Source of the DNA: Acidimicrobiaceae bacterium
GTDB lineage: Bacteria; Actinomycetota; Acidimicrobiia; Acidimicrobiales; Poriferisodalaceae
Direction: 5' to 3'
Length of the DNA: 64,000 nt
Assembly (NCBI GenBank): GCA_026713105.1
Contig: JAPOPC010000034.1
Location: forward strand, 1 to 64,000
Notes under the pieces: generated by a model
The model's database searches: none
What the model was told of the DNA's origin: nothing
The model's input: the letters and a program-made list of their open reading frames with translations, nothing else
Made by a program: the position numbers and the translations under genes
Shown: piece by piece, positions 9,075-17,446 of the stretch
How the letters are laid out: each line of letters begins with the position of its first letter
Position numbering within the stretch: the first letter of the stretch is position 1

Positions 9075-10952
9075 ATGAACGGCTTGTCGGCCCATGCGTC
9101 CTCTGGCAGCGACAGCGATCTCCGAGCGGCCACCGGAGCGGCGAACGCTCTGGATTCTGACGCACTGGCCGAGGCGATGCGGACGTACTGCACGGCGCTG
9201 CAGCAGCACCGCGTCACGATCGACCGGCTCAACGTCTACCCGGTGCCCGACGGCGACACCGGCACCAACATGGCCATGACTCTCGCGGCGGTCACTGAGG
9301 AATTGCTGCGTACAGGCACAGGCAGGGCGGAGATCTGCAGCGCCATTTCTCACGGCGCACTCATGGGCGCGCGCGGAAACAGCGGCGTCATCGTGAGTCA
9401 GTTGTTGCGAGGGTTCGCGTCCACCCTGACCCCGTCCGACGACCAATCCGACGGTGAGCCGCCGATTGACGCAGCAATGTTGGCCAAGGGCTTGGTCGCT
9501 GCGAGTGAGGCTGCTGACAGTGCCGTCATGAGACCCGTCGAGGGGACGATTCTGAGTGTGGCGCGTACGTCGGCTCACGCCGCGCAGCGCACGCTGGAGG
9601 CTCTCGAGAGCGGGGACACCGACGACGGCCACGGGCTCGCAACTGTGCTGGAGAACGCCAAGCGAGCCGGTCAGGCTGCGCTGGAGGCCACGCCGCGACA
9701 GCTGCCGGTGCTGGCCGACGCCGGGGTGGTGGATGCCGGCGCCGCGGGGTACCTGCTGCTGCTCGATGCGTTGCTCAGCGTCACCGACGGGCGCCCGCTG
9801 CCAGACGAGGTGGAGCTGCCCGCTGAGGTGGCAGCGGTGATCGCTCACGGGAATGCGGGCGCGAGCTTGCGAGCCAGTGGCACCGATGCAGTGGCGTCCC
9901 AGCGCGAGGAGCTGCATCGCCATCTTGACCGCAGTGAGGGTGGACACGAGATCGGCGACCCCTCCGGCACCCGCTACGAGGTGATGTTCCTGCTCGCCGC
10001 ACCCGACGAGAACATCGATCATTTCAAGGTCGCCTGGGATTCCCTTGGCGACTCGATCGTGATGGTGGGCGGCGACGGGCTGTGGAACTGCCACATTCAC
10101 ACCGACGACATCGGTCCCGTCATCGAAGCGGGCATCGATGCAGGACGGCCGCATCGCATCCAGATCACGGACTTGCACGAGCAGGTCGCAGGTCTCGAAG
10201 GTCACGGCGGGCACAGCGCCCACTATGCGCCCGCCGGTGACGGCACCCACGTTGACCACGGTCATGACAGCCCCCCGCCGGCGGACCGCCCGATCGTCGA
10301 TTGCGCCGTCGTGGCGGTCTCTCCCGCAGCCGGGCTGGACGGACTCTTTGGCGCGCTGGGGGCTCAGGAGATCGTGACCGGGGGCCAGACGATGAACCCC
10401 TCGACGGCGGAGATCCTCGCCGCTGTCGAGGCGGCGCCATCGGGGCACGTCGTCGTGCTGCCGAACAACTCCAACATCGTCCCGGTCGCACGCCAGATCG
10501 ACGCGCACACTGCCAAGCATGTCGAGGTCGTGGCCACGACCTCAGTGCCGGCGGGGCTTGCCGCTCTCATCGGCTACAACCCCGGTGCGGACGCTCGAGA
10601 CAACGCCGCGTCGATGCTTGACGCGGCAACCGCGGTCGCCGCCGGCGAGGTGACCCAAGCCGTGCGTGAGGTGACATCTCCGATCGGCCCTGTCGCGGTC
10701 GGCCAATGGATCGGCCTCGACGACTCGGGAATCGCCGCCACCGGCGAGTCGGCCGCTGATGCGGCCGTCGCGCTGCTCGCGCACATGCTGGCGCCCGAGC
10801 ACGAGATTCTGACGTTCATCGAAGGAGCAGATGCCACCTCCAGCGAGACCGCGGACGTCGTGTCGTGGCTGTCGCAGCACTGGCCCAGCATCGAGATCGA
10901 ACAACACGTTGGCGGCCAAGACCACTACCCGTACCTCTTCGGCATCGAATGA
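9075..10952 (+). CDS. fakA: DAK2-domain fatty acid kinase-like protein (FakA/YloV family)
   Basis: 625 residues. The N-terminal DAK2 (dihydroxyacetone kinase L-like) domain shows NVYPVPDGDTGTNM near residue 50, the Mg-ATP binding Asp cluster, and GARGNSGVI. The middle and C-terminal DegV-like parts carry GGDGLWNCHIHTDD, GGQTMNPST and VLPNNSN. FakA phosphorylates fatty acids bound to a FakB partner to give acyl-phosphate for phospholipid synthesis; no fakB lies in this window, but plsX and acpP follow downstream. Start ATG 9075 is chosen over GTG 9033 because AGAGGTGA sits 5 bases before it and 9033 lies inside repeat copy A. An unusual His-rich stretch (about 365-390) separates the two halves. 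The stop overlaps the recG start (ATGA). Confidence 0.9.
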   Translation: MNGLSAHASSGSDSDLRAATGAANALDSDALAEAMRTYCTALQQHRVTIDRLNVYPVPDGDTGTNMAMTLAAVTEELLRTGTGRAEICSAISHGALMGARGNSGVIVSQLLRGFASTLTPSDDQSDGEPPIDAAMLAKGLVAASEAADSAVMRPVEGTILSVARTSAHAAQRTLEALESGDTDDGHGLATVLENAKRAGQAALEATPRQLPVLADAGVVDAGAAGYLLLLDALLSVTDGRPLPDEVELPAEVAAVIAHGNAGASLRASGTDAVASQREELHRHLDRSEGGHEIGDPSGTRYEVMFLLAAPDENIDHFKVAWDSLGDSIVMVGGDGLWNCHIHTDDIGPVIEAGIDAGRPHRIQITDLHEQVAGLEGHGGHSAHYAPAGDGTHVDHGHDSPPPADRPIVDCAVVAVSPAAGLDGLFGALGAQEIVTGGQTMNPSTAEILAAVEAAPSGHVVVLPNNSNIVPVARQIDAHTAKHVEVVATTSVPAGLAALIGYNPGADARDNAASMLDAATAVAAGEVTQAVREVTSPIGPVAVGQWIGLDDSGIAATGESAADAAVALLAHMLAPEHEILTFIEGADATSSETADVVSWLSQHWPSIEIEQHVGGQDHYPYLFGIE

Positions 10953-13096
10953 ACCCGCTGACGCTGCGGGAACTCGACGCGATTGATGTTGAACGGCTGA
11001 ATGGGGTCGGCCGCCGGCGCCGCACGGCCCTGCGGGAGGTCGACGTCGAGACGGTGTTCGATCTGTTGACGTACTACCCCCGCCGTTATGTGGATCGCAC
11101 GGCCCAAGCCCCCATCAGCGAGGCCGTGATTGGATCGGAGATCACGGTCGTGGCCGATGTGCTGTCGGTGTCGGCCCGCCGCCTGCGCGGCGGCCGGCGG
11201 TTGGTGAGCGTCGACGTCGGCGATGCCACCGGCGTGCTGAGCGCGGTGTTCTTCAACCAGGCATGGCGTGAACGGCAGCTCACCGAGGGGCGGACCGTGG
11301 CGCTGTTCGGCAAAGTGGAGAACTACCGGGGCCACAAGCAGATGACCAATCCCGTGGTCGATGTGCTCGGTGACGGGGCGGCCGCGGACCGCACGGGCAA
11401 GATCGTCGCGATATACCCCCAGTCCGAGTCGGCTGGAATCGTGACGTGGGATGTCGCGAACTGGGTCGCGGAGGCGCAGCGGCGTTGCTCTGCCCGGGGT
11501 ATCGCCGATCCGCTGCCGGACTGGCTACGTGACCGGCTGGGGCTCGCCGAGCGGGGTCAAGCGCTGGCTGACATTCACGAGCCACTGTCGATGTCGGACC
11601 GGTGGGCGGCGCGCAACCGTCTCGTGTTCGACGAGCTCCTGCGAGTGCAGTTGCTGCTGCGGAGCCAGCGGTTGGCACGCGAGGCACATGAGCTGGGCAT
11701 TGCGCACAAGACGGCTGGCAATCTCATCGAGACCTTCCACCGGCGTCTCCCCCTTGCGCTGACCGGGGCGCAGCGGCGTGCAATGGCCGACATCGACGCC
11801 GACCTGAGCACGCCACGACCGATGCACCGGCTGCTGCAAGGCGATGTCGGCTCGGGCAAGACGCTGGTGGCACTGCACGCACTGCTCATTGCCGTGCAGA
11901 ACGGCCATCAGGGTGCGCTCATGGCGCCGACCGAGGTACTGGCCGAACAGCACCACATCGCGCTGCGCGCCCTGCTCGACGGCTTCGAGGTACCCGACGA
12001 AGCGCGCCTCGGCGGGAAACGGCCTCTGCGCCTGCGCCTGCTCAGCGGCTCGAGCTCGGGAACGCAGCGCCGCGAGGTGCTGGTGGAGGTCGCGACCGGT
12101 TCCGCTGACATTGTCGTCGGCACGCATGCCCTGCTGGAGGAGTCGGTGCGATTCGACTCGCTCAGCGTGGTGGTCGTGGATGAGCAGCACCGCTTCGGTG
12201 TGTCCCAGCGTGCGCGGCTGCGCGAGAGCGGTCGTGATGACCGTCGCATTCCTCACCTGCTGGTGATGACCGCCACACCCATTCCCCGCACCGCTGCCAT
12301 GACCGTGTACGGCGACCTGGATGTCTCAGTGCTCGACGAGCTCCCGCCAGGTCGAACGCCGATTGCGACGGAGTGGGTCCGCGGACCCCTCGCGGCTGAA
12401 TCGATGTGGACCGAGGTACGCCGCGAGATGGAAGCCGGTCGTCAGGCTTACGTGGTGTGCCCGCTCATCACCGAGAGCGAGAGCCTCGATGCGCGTTCGG
12501 CCGAGCAGATGCACGCCGAGCTGGTGGCTGGTTCGCTGGCGGGTCTGCGGGTCGGTCTGCTGCATGGGCGCTTGCCCTCAGCCGACAAGGAAGCCACCAT
12601 GAACAGATTCCGGTTGGGTGACCTTGACGCGCTGGTCGCCACGACCGTGATCGAAGTCGGGATCGACGTGCCGAATGCGACCGTCATGGTTGTGCTGTCG
12701 GCCGATCGATTCGGCATCGCGCAGCTGCACCAACTGCGAGGCCGAGTGGGCCGCGGCAGCCATGAATCGACGTGCTATCTCGTGAGCGACGACGACCCGA
12801 CGCCCATCGCCGTTGAACGGTTGAATGCGCTGGCTGCGACGAACGACGGCTTCGAATTGGCGGAGCGCGACCTCGAGCTCCGAGGCGAGGGCACGCTGTT
12901 CGACGAGCGCCAGTCTGGTCGCAACGACCTGAAACTTGCATCGCTGGCCCGCGATTTGACCTGGGTGCAAGCTGCCCGCGACGCTGCCGCCGATCTCATT
13001 GCGGCCGACGGCGATCTCGATACGCACCCCGCACTCGCAGATGAGATTGACTGGTTCGCCAGTCGTCGCGACCCCGACTACCTGCAGCGCAGCTAA
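10949..13096 (+). CDS. recG: ATP-dependent DNA helicase RecG
   Basis: 715 residues: N-terminal wedge/OB domain (about 50-150), then two helicase lobes. Walker A GDVGSGKT at 298-305, DEQHRFG at 411, motif VI QLRGRVGRG at 595. RecG remodels stalled forks and branches Holliday junctions. The ATG overlaps the fakA stop by 4 bases, implying translational coupling. The TAA stop overlaps the stop of convergent rsmD. Confidence 0.97.
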   Translation: MNPLTLRELDAIDVERLNGVGRRRRTALREVDVETVFDLLTYYPRRYVDRTAQAPISEAVIGSEITVVADVLSVSARRLRGGRRLVSVDVGDATGVLSAVFFNQAWRERQLTEGRTVALFGKVENYRGHKQMTNPVVDVLGDGAAADRTGKIVAIYPQSESAGIVTWDVANWVAEAQRRCSARGIADPLPDWLRDRLGLAERGQALADIHEPLSMSDRWAARNRLVFDELLRVQLLLRSQRLAREAHELGIAHKTAGNLIETFHRRLPLALTGAQRRAMADIDADLSTPRPMHRLLQGDVGSGKTLVALHALLIAVQNGHQGALMAPTEVLAEQHHIALRALLDGFEVPDEARLGGKRPLRLRLLSGSSSGTQRREVLVEVATGSADIVVGTHALLEESVRFDSLSVVVVDEQHRFGVSQRARLRESGRDDRRIPHLLVMTATPIPRTAAMTVYGDLDVSVLDELPPGRTPIATEWVRGPLAAESMWTEVRREMEAGRQAYVVCPLITESESLDARSAEQMHAELVAGSLAGLRVGLLHGRLPSADKEATMNRFRLGDLDALVATTVIEVGIDVPNATVMVVLSADRFGIAQLHQLRGRVGRGSHESTCYLVSDDDPTPIAVERLNALAATNDGFELAERDLELRGEGTLFDERQSGRNDLKLASLARDLTWVQAARDAAADLIAADGDLDTHPALADEIDWFASRRDPDYLQRS

Positions 13097-13647
13097 TCGC
13101 CGGCTGCTGGGGAATCGGCCTCGCCAGGGCGCACCAACACAGTGACGACTGGCGTGCCATACCGACGCACGCGGAAGGTCTGCCACCGGCCGTGGGGGCT
13201 GGGCTCGACGGGGCGATCCGACTCGCACACCAGCACCTCGGCATTCACTGCGTCGAGGAGGTCGGGCCAGCCCTCGAATGGGTAGGGGGGATCGGCAAAC
13301 GCAAGGTCGACCGAGTCGCGCTGGGCATCCAGGAATCTCAAGACGTCGGATCGAACCACGGTGGCGCGCTCGGTGATTCCCAGCGCCGTCAGATTCGTCG
13401 TGATCGTGCGGCAGGCCGCTGAGTCGGAGTCCACGAGTGTGGCGTGTGCGGCAGCGCGCGACAGCGCTTCAATGCCCAGTGCACCCGATCCGGCGAACAG
13501 ATCCAGCACTGTCGCGCCTTCGAGCAATTCCAGGCTCATGAGCATGTTGAAGATGGCCTCGCGGGCGCGATCCGACGTCGGCCGAACTGCGTCCGTCATG
13601 CCTGCCTCGAGGCGGCGGCCGCCCAACGCCCCGCCGACGACGCGCAT
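13093..13647 (-). CDS. rsmD: 16S rRNA (guanine966-N2)-methyltransferase RsmD
   Basis: 184 residues. N-terminus MRVVGGALGGRRL, SAM-binding FAGSGALGIE at 51-60 and catalytic DPPY at 119-122 are all canonical. It methylates G966 of 16S rRNA. The start at 13647 is fixed by the family N-terminus and by a TACGGT box 6 bases upstream (leaderless type); longer in-frame extensions are spurious. It is the only minus-strand gene inside the block and faces recG with overlapping stop codons. Confidence 0.95.
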   Translation of the reverse strand: MRVVGGALGGRRLEAGMTDAVRPTSDRAREAIFNMLMSLELLEGATVLDLFAGSGALGIEALSRAAAHATLVDSDSAACRTITTNLTALGITERATVVRSDVLRFLDAQRDSVDLAFADPPYPFEGWPDLLDAVNAEVLVCESDRPVEPSPHGRWQTFRVRRYGTPVVTVLVRPGEADSPAAGD

Positions 13648-13653
13648 GGTGTC

Positions 13654-13659
13654 ACCGTA
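13654..13659 (-). promoter_or_regulatory. -10-like box of leaderless promoter (rsmD)
   Basis: On the minus strand TACGGT ends 6 bases before the rsmD ATG; no Shine-Dalgarno is present. It fits the window-wide leaderless pattern. Confidence 0.45.
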
Positions 13660-13686
13660 GAGGCTGAGCCGTGCGACACTGCGGCG

Positions 13687-13896
13687 ATGGCCGACTTCCC
13701 GCACGAGGGCGGCAACGTGGGCGACATGGGCGTGCCCGCAGAGATCACCTGTGTCGATTGCGGTGGCCGCTGCGGCCTGCTGAGCGTGCCTGAGCCGGAC
13801 TGGGGCTTCCAGCCGGGAGACGTCGTCGCCTACCGATGTGCCGACTGCGGCGACCGTTGGGACCTCATCGTCGAGGACAGCGACATTCCCAGCTGA
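13687..13896 (+). CDS. Small two-CxxC zinc-ribbon protein, function unknown
   Basis: 69 residues with two knuckles, CVDC (22-25) and CADC (51-54), the second in the sequence YRCADCGDRWDL, as in rubredoxin-like or zinc-ribbon proteins. It starts 39 bp from the divergent rsmD start and ends just upstream of coaD. I do not recognise a named family. The spacing of the knuckles suggests a single structural zinc site. No Shine-Dalgarno is visible; a weak GACACT lies 7 bases before the ATG. Confidence 0.6.
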   Translation: MADFPHEGGNVGDMGVPAEITCVDCGGRCGLLSVPEPDWGFQPGDVVAYRCADCGDRWDLIVEDSDIPS

Positions 13897-13984
13897 CCCT
13901 CGTCGCGAGGGTCCCTCGATTCGCGATTGCGGCGCGGTACGGTCGCTCCACTGGACACGGATCGATCCGGAGGAGCCGTTCTCG

Positions 13985-14476
13985 GTGGTCATGGCAATGT
14001 ATCCAGGCTCGTTCGATCCTGTGCACAACGGGCATCTCGACGTGATTTCTGCAGCTTCGGGGCTCTTCGATTCCGTCACGGTGGCCGCCATGCGGAACCC
14101 GTCCAAGGCGACGCCCCTGTTCTCCGATGACGAGCGCGTCGCGATGATCGTCGAGTCGACCAGCCACCTCGCCAACGTCTCGGTCGTGCAGTTCGGGGAG
14201 CTGGTCGTTGACCTCGCTCAACGCCTCGGCGCCGATGTGATCGTCAAGGGTCTTCGCAGCCAGAGTGACTTCGAATCCGAGTTGCGCATGGCGCACATGA
14301 ATCACTCAGTGTCCGGTGTCGAGACCGTGTTCGTCCCGCCGCGGACCGAGCATCTCTTTATTGCTTCCAACTACATCCGGGAAATCACCAGATTCGGCGG
14401 CGATTGCTCGCATCTCGTCCCGGCCGCAGTCGCCGAGCGGCTCGGGCAGCGAACGGCGCAGGAGGCAGCCACATGA
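13985..14476 (+). CDS. coaD: Phosphopantetheine adenylyltransferase
   Basis: 163 residues; transfers AMP to 4'-phosphopantetheine in coenzyme A synthesis. The nucleotidyltransferase motif is GSFDPVHNGH (8-17), with KGLR at 88-91. The C-terminal ISSTxxR-type motif appears as FIASNYIRE (125-133), a conservative variant. GTG 13985 is preferred because GGAGGAG (13969-13975) is 9 bases upstream; ATG codons at 13991 and 13997 are alternatives. The stop overlaps the next start (ATGA). It feeds the same acyl-carrier chemistry as acpP downstream. Confidence 0.95.
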   Translation: MVMAMYPGSFDPVHNGHLDVISAASGLFDSVTVAAMRNPSKATPLFSDDERVAMIVESTSHLANVSVVQFGELVVDLAQRLGADVIVKGLRSQSDFESELRMAHMNHSVSGVETVFVPPRTEHLFIASNYIREITRFGGDCSHLVPAAVAERLGQRTAQEAAT

Positions 14477-15240
14477 GCATGTCCGAGGGCGGCGTCGAGG
14501 CACCACAGCAGCCAGCCATTCACCACGGCATGCTGCAACCGCAGTCTCCGTTCGGCCGGCCTTCGTCCGAGACGGCGGCGCCCACTGAGGAGACGCTGCA
14601 GACGCCGGCCGAATCGCAGGCGCGCAACCCCGGGACGCTGGCACCGCGCCCCCCATCGGTCACGGCCGAGCAGTTCATCCGAGAGGCCGTGGAGATCATC
14701 AACGCGGCGCGTCCCATGCCGCTGTCCACCTCGGTCATGATCAATCGCGACGAGGTGATGATGTTGCTCGAGTCGGCGCTGGCGGCCGTGCCTGACGAGA
14801 CCCGCCAGGCTCGCTGGCTGCTGCGCGAGCGCGACGAGGTGCTGGCCCAAGCACGTGTCGATGCCAACCTGGTCATCGACGAGGCACGCAGCCGCGTCGC
14901 CCAGATGGTCCAGCGAACCGAAGTCGTGCGCACGGCTGAGCGGCGTGCTCGCCAGCTGCTCGACGACGCTCAGATCCAGACCCGTCGCCGACGCCATGAA
15001 GTCGACGAGTACTGCGAGCGGCAGCTCACGCAGTTTGCTGGTGCCGTCGACCAGATCCAGATTTCGGTCCAGGCAGCGCGACGCAAGCTCGGCAATCGCG
15101 TTTCCGCGCCGGTGACGCCCACGCCGCCGAGCGCCCAGCGTGCGCAGAACGGCGGAGATGCCACTGCCACCGAAGCACCGAGGCCTTCGGGCCGCGGCCC
15201 CGACACGCAACCGGTGGTCTTCGACCAGGACCAGATGTGA
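14473..15240 (+). CDS. DivIVA/SepIVA-like coiled-coil protein
   Basis: 255 residues. After a Gln/Pro-rich tail (1-60), residues about 62-205 form a charged helical coil rich in Arg, Glu and Ala, followed by a disordered C-terminus. Position (before DUF177-rpmF-rnc) and coil type match mycobacterial SepIVA, an essential factor in septation and membrane-proximal cell-wall assembly. It is translationally coupled to coaD (ATGA) and to DUF177 (GTGA). Naming rests on synteny and coil character; sequence alone is not diagnostic. Confidence 0.7.
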   Translation: MSMSEGGVEAPQQPAIHHGMLQPQSPFGRPSSETAAPTEETLQTPAESQARNPGTLAPRPPSVTAEQFIREAVEIINAARPMPLSTSVMINRDEVMMLLESALAAVPDETRQARWLLRERDEVLAQARVDANLVIDEARSRVAQMVQRTEVVRTAERRARQLLDDAQIQTRRRRHEVDEYCERQLTQFAGAVDQIQISVQAARRKLGNRVSAPVTPTPPSAQRAQNGGDATATEAPRPSGRGPDTQPVVFDQDQM

Positions 15241-15782
15241 GCCCCAGGGACCGCCAGCGGTCCCTGTCCGTGCCCCTGAGACTGCTCGTTGACGGACAGT
15301 TGGAGTGGTCAACAACTGTGCCAGCGTCCGCGCTGTTAGATCCCGAGTCCTCAGCCTCCGTGAGCATTGCCGATGTCGAGGTGCCGCTCGACAGTGATGT
15401 CAGCGTGGAACTGGCGTTGGAGCTCATCAGCGGCGGTCTCAGCGTTGCCGGCGAGGTCTCGGCGACTTGGAAGGGTCCGTGCGCTCGCTGCTGGCTGCCC
15501 GTTGCCGGGACCCTACGCACGAAGATTCGTGAGGTGTTCACCGCTGAGCCCCGTGAAGGCGAGCAATACCGGCTCGGTCCAGAGTTCGCGGATCTCGTTC
15601 CCATGGTGCGGGAGGCAGTACTGCTGGAATTGCCGATCGAGGCGATTCGGTGCCCGCAAGCCGAGGGGTGCCCGAACCTCCCGCCCGAACTCGCAGATCC
15701 CCCCGACGACGCAGCGCCTCCGGCCGATCCGCGCTGGGCCGCGCTGGAAGCACTGCGGGCGCGCCAGGACGAGTCGTCCTGA
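15237..15782 (+). CDS. DUF177 (YceD-like) protein
   Basis: 181 residues with the DUF177 cysteine pattern: CARC at 82-85 and a C-x5-C pair at 139/145. Members sit immediately upstream of rpmF across bacteria and are linked to 23S rRNA/50S accumulation. GTG start shares GTGA with the preceding stop. The C-terminal 30 residues are Pro/Asp/Ala-rich and likely disordered. Confidence 0.9.
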   Translation: MSPRDRQRSLSVPLRLLVDGQLEWSTTVPASALLDPESSASVSIADVEVPLDSDVSVELALELISGGLSVAGEVSATWKGPCARCWLPVAGTLRTKIREVFTAEPREGEQYRLGPEFADLVPMVREAVLLELPIEAIRCPQAEGCPNLPPELADPPDDAAPPADPRWAALEALRARQDESS

Positions 15783-15820
15783 GATCGACCGCTCGGAGTC
15801 GGCTGGGGAGTGCCGATGGG

Positions 15821-15826
15821 TAGGCT
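15821..15826 (+). promoter_or_regulatory. -10-like box upstream of rpmF
   Basis: TAGGCT lies 26 bases before the rpmF GTG. The resulting short leader carries a strong GAGGAG site, so this is a leadered counterpart to the leaderless promoters. Confidence 0.4.
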
Positions 15827-15852
15827 TCATGCTCCGCTCGAGGAGTCCAGTT

Positions 15853-16032
15853 GTGGCAGTCCCCAAGAAGAAGACATCCAAGAGCAAGACGCGCTCGCGT
15901 CGCGCGGCGGCATGGCGCCTGAGAGAGGCACCTCGAAGCCTGTGCCCACGCTGCGGCGCGGCGAAGCTGCCCCACCGGGTCTGCGGCCAGTGCGGCTGGT
16001 ACGCCGACCGTCAAGCCCTCGACATCGCCTGA
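15853..16032 (+). CDS. rpmF: 50S ribosomal protein L32
   Basis: 59 residues, MAVPKKKTSKSKTRSRRA at the start, and a zinc finger with CPRC (31-34) and CGQC (44-47). The start is GTG at 15853, set by the family N-terminus and by GAGGAG (15840-15845) at spacing 7. It follows DUF177 and precedes plsX, the classical rpmF-plsX linkage of ribosome and lipid synthesis. Confidence 0.96.
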   Translation: MAVPKKKTSKSKTRSRRAAAWRLREAPRSLCPRCGAAKLPHRVCGQCGWYADRQALDIA

Positions 16033-16054
16033 ACATAGATCGGCGTCCGGGCTG

Positions 16055-17077
16055 ATGACGCTGCCGGTCGCTGTCGACGCAATGGGCGGCGACGACGCCC
16101 CCGGCGTGGTCGTGGAAGGCGCGCTGGAAGCCGTGCGCGAGGGCCTCGATGTGGTCCTGGTAGGCCGGCGCGATGCCATCGTCGCGGCTGGAGGCGAATC
16201 GCTCGACATCATCGAGGCCTCAGAGGTCATCGAGATGTCCGAGGAGCCGAGCCGTGCGGTGCGGACCAAGCGCGACTCTTCGATCAGCCTCGCTGTCAAC
16301 GCTGTGCGCGACGGCGCCGCCTCGGCAATCGTCAGTGCCGGAAACACGGGGGCGGTGGCGGCAGCGGCTCTCCTGAGGCTGAGACGCCTGCCCGGAGTCG
16401 CCCGTCCGGCCATCGCGACTGCGTTTCCCGTACCCGGCGGCCGCACGGCGCGCGTCCTGCTCGACTCGGGCGCCATGGCCGACTGCAACGCCCAATGGCT
16501 GCACCAATTTGCCCGCCTTGGCTCGGCCTACAGCCGCATCCGCTTCGGCGTGGCGGCGCCGAGCGTCGGGCTGCTCTCGATCGGCGAAGAACCCGAGAAG
16601 GGCAACCTGCTCGTCAAGGAAACCCACAAGCTGCTTGCCGCAGACGACGAGATCGATTTCTTCGGCAACATCGAGGGGCGCGACGTTCTCGACGGTCCTG
16701 TCGACGTCGTGGTCACCGACGGTTTCACCGGCAATGTTCTGCTGAAGTCGCTCGAGGGCACCGCCTCGTTCTTCGTCCGCCTGATTCTCGAGCGACTCTC
16801 CGAAGGGGGACCGGCTGGTGCGGAAGCGCTTCGCCTGCTGGCGCCGCTCGCCGATGAACTGAGCCCCGACAACGTCGGGGGGGCGATGCTGCTGGGTGTG
16901 CGCGGAGTCTGCGTGATCGCGCACGGTTCGTCGAGCCCCACAGCGGTGACCAACGCCATCCGAGTCGCCCATCACATGGTGGAAGCCGACCTGCTGGGCG
17001 AGCTGGCCGCCGTCAGCCTCCCGTCCGGTGACCAACTGAGCCCTGAGCCCGAGAGGCCTGCGGGCACTATCGCATGA
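16055..17077 (+). CDS. plsX: Phosphate acyltransferase PlsX
   Basis: 340 residues, standard length. MTLPVAVDAMGGDDAP at the N-terminus, SAGNTGA near 95-101 and VTDGFTGNVLLKS near 222-234 are the family signatures. It converts acyl-ACP to acyl-phosphate for the first acylation of glycerol-3-phosphate at the membrane. Placed between rpmF and acpP; the upstream FakA-like protein would feed the same acyl-phosphate pool. Confidence 0.97.
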   Translation: MTLPVAVDAMGGDDAPGVVVEGALEAVREGLDVVLVGRRDAIVAAGGESLDIIEASEVIEMSEEPSRAVRTKRDSSISLAVNAVRDGAASAIVSAGNTGAVAAAALLRLRRLPGVARPAIATAFPVPGGRTARVLLDSGAMADCNAQWLHQFARLGSAYSRIRFGVAAPSVGLLSIGEEPEKGNLLVKETHKLLAADDEIDFFGNIEGRDVLDGPVDVVVTDGFTGNVLLKSLEGTASFFVRLILERLSEGGPAGAEALRLLAPLADELSPDNVGGAMLLGVRGVCVIAHGSSSPTAVTNAIRVAHHMVEADLLGELAAVSLPSGDQLSPEPERPAGTIA

Positions 17078-17085
17078 TGACACTG

Positions 17086-17130
17086 AGCTAGAGCGGGAAG
17101 CACACGGCGAAGCCGCGGCCTGAGCGATCG
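17086..17130 (+). repeat. Degenerate, permuted fragment of the dispersed repeat (copy C)
   Basis: The plsX-acpP spacer contains GAGCGGGAAGCA followed by GGCGAAGCCGCGGCC. These are the tail and the head of repeat copies A/B in reversed order, as expected if two tandem units had been partly deleted. Homology is shorter and less exact than A versus B. Confidence 0.5.
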
Positions 17131-17138
17131 ACCGCCGG

Positions 17139-17144
17139 TAGGCT
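17139..17144 (+). promoter_or_regulatory. -10-like box upstream of acpP
   Basis: TAGGCT lies 10 bases before the acpP ATG with no Shine-Dalgarno, implying a leaderless or very short-leader transcript separate from plsX. Confidence 0.45.
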
Positions 17145-17154
17145 GGCCGACGCC

Positions 17155-17445
17155 ATGCCCGCAGAAACTCACGTGCGCCAGAGTCCGCCAGAGCGTGACG
17201 AGGTCTTCGATCTCATTCGCAATCAGCTCGCCGACATCTTGGAGCTGGATCCATCCCAAGTGGCCGAGTCGTCCTCCTTCGTGGACGATCTCGGTGCAGA
17301 CTCGCTGGCGTTGATCGAGCTGGTCGAGGCGCTGGAAGAGGAGCTTTCAGACCGCACGGTGGGCTTTCGAATCGAAGACGAAGATCTCGAAGATCTCAAG
17401 ACTGTGCGCGACGCCATCGACTACGTGATGGAGCGCGTCGGCTGA
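17155..17445 (+). CDS. acpP: Acyl carrier protein
   Basis: 96 residues, acidic. The phosphopantetheine Ser is S50 in GADSLALIELV. Carries growing acyl chains in fatty acid synthesis. There is a ~12-residue N-terminal extension relative to E. coli AcpP. Located between plsX and rnc; rnc starts 1 base after the stop. Confidence 0.96.
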   Translation: MPAETHVRQSPPERDEVFDLIRNQLADILELDPSQVAESSSFVDDLGADSLALIELVEALEEELSDRTVGFRIEDEDLEDLKTVRDAIDYVMERVG

Positions 17446-17446
17446 C

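Noticed and set aside
8841-10520. 559-residue minus-strand ORF antisense to the fakA-like gene
   Set aside because: No motifs; fakA signatures lie on the other strand.
13648-14175. N-terminal extension of rsmD to 360 residues
   Set aside because: The conserved family start is MRVVGG at 13647, and the extension crosses the divergent zinc-ribbon gene and coaD.
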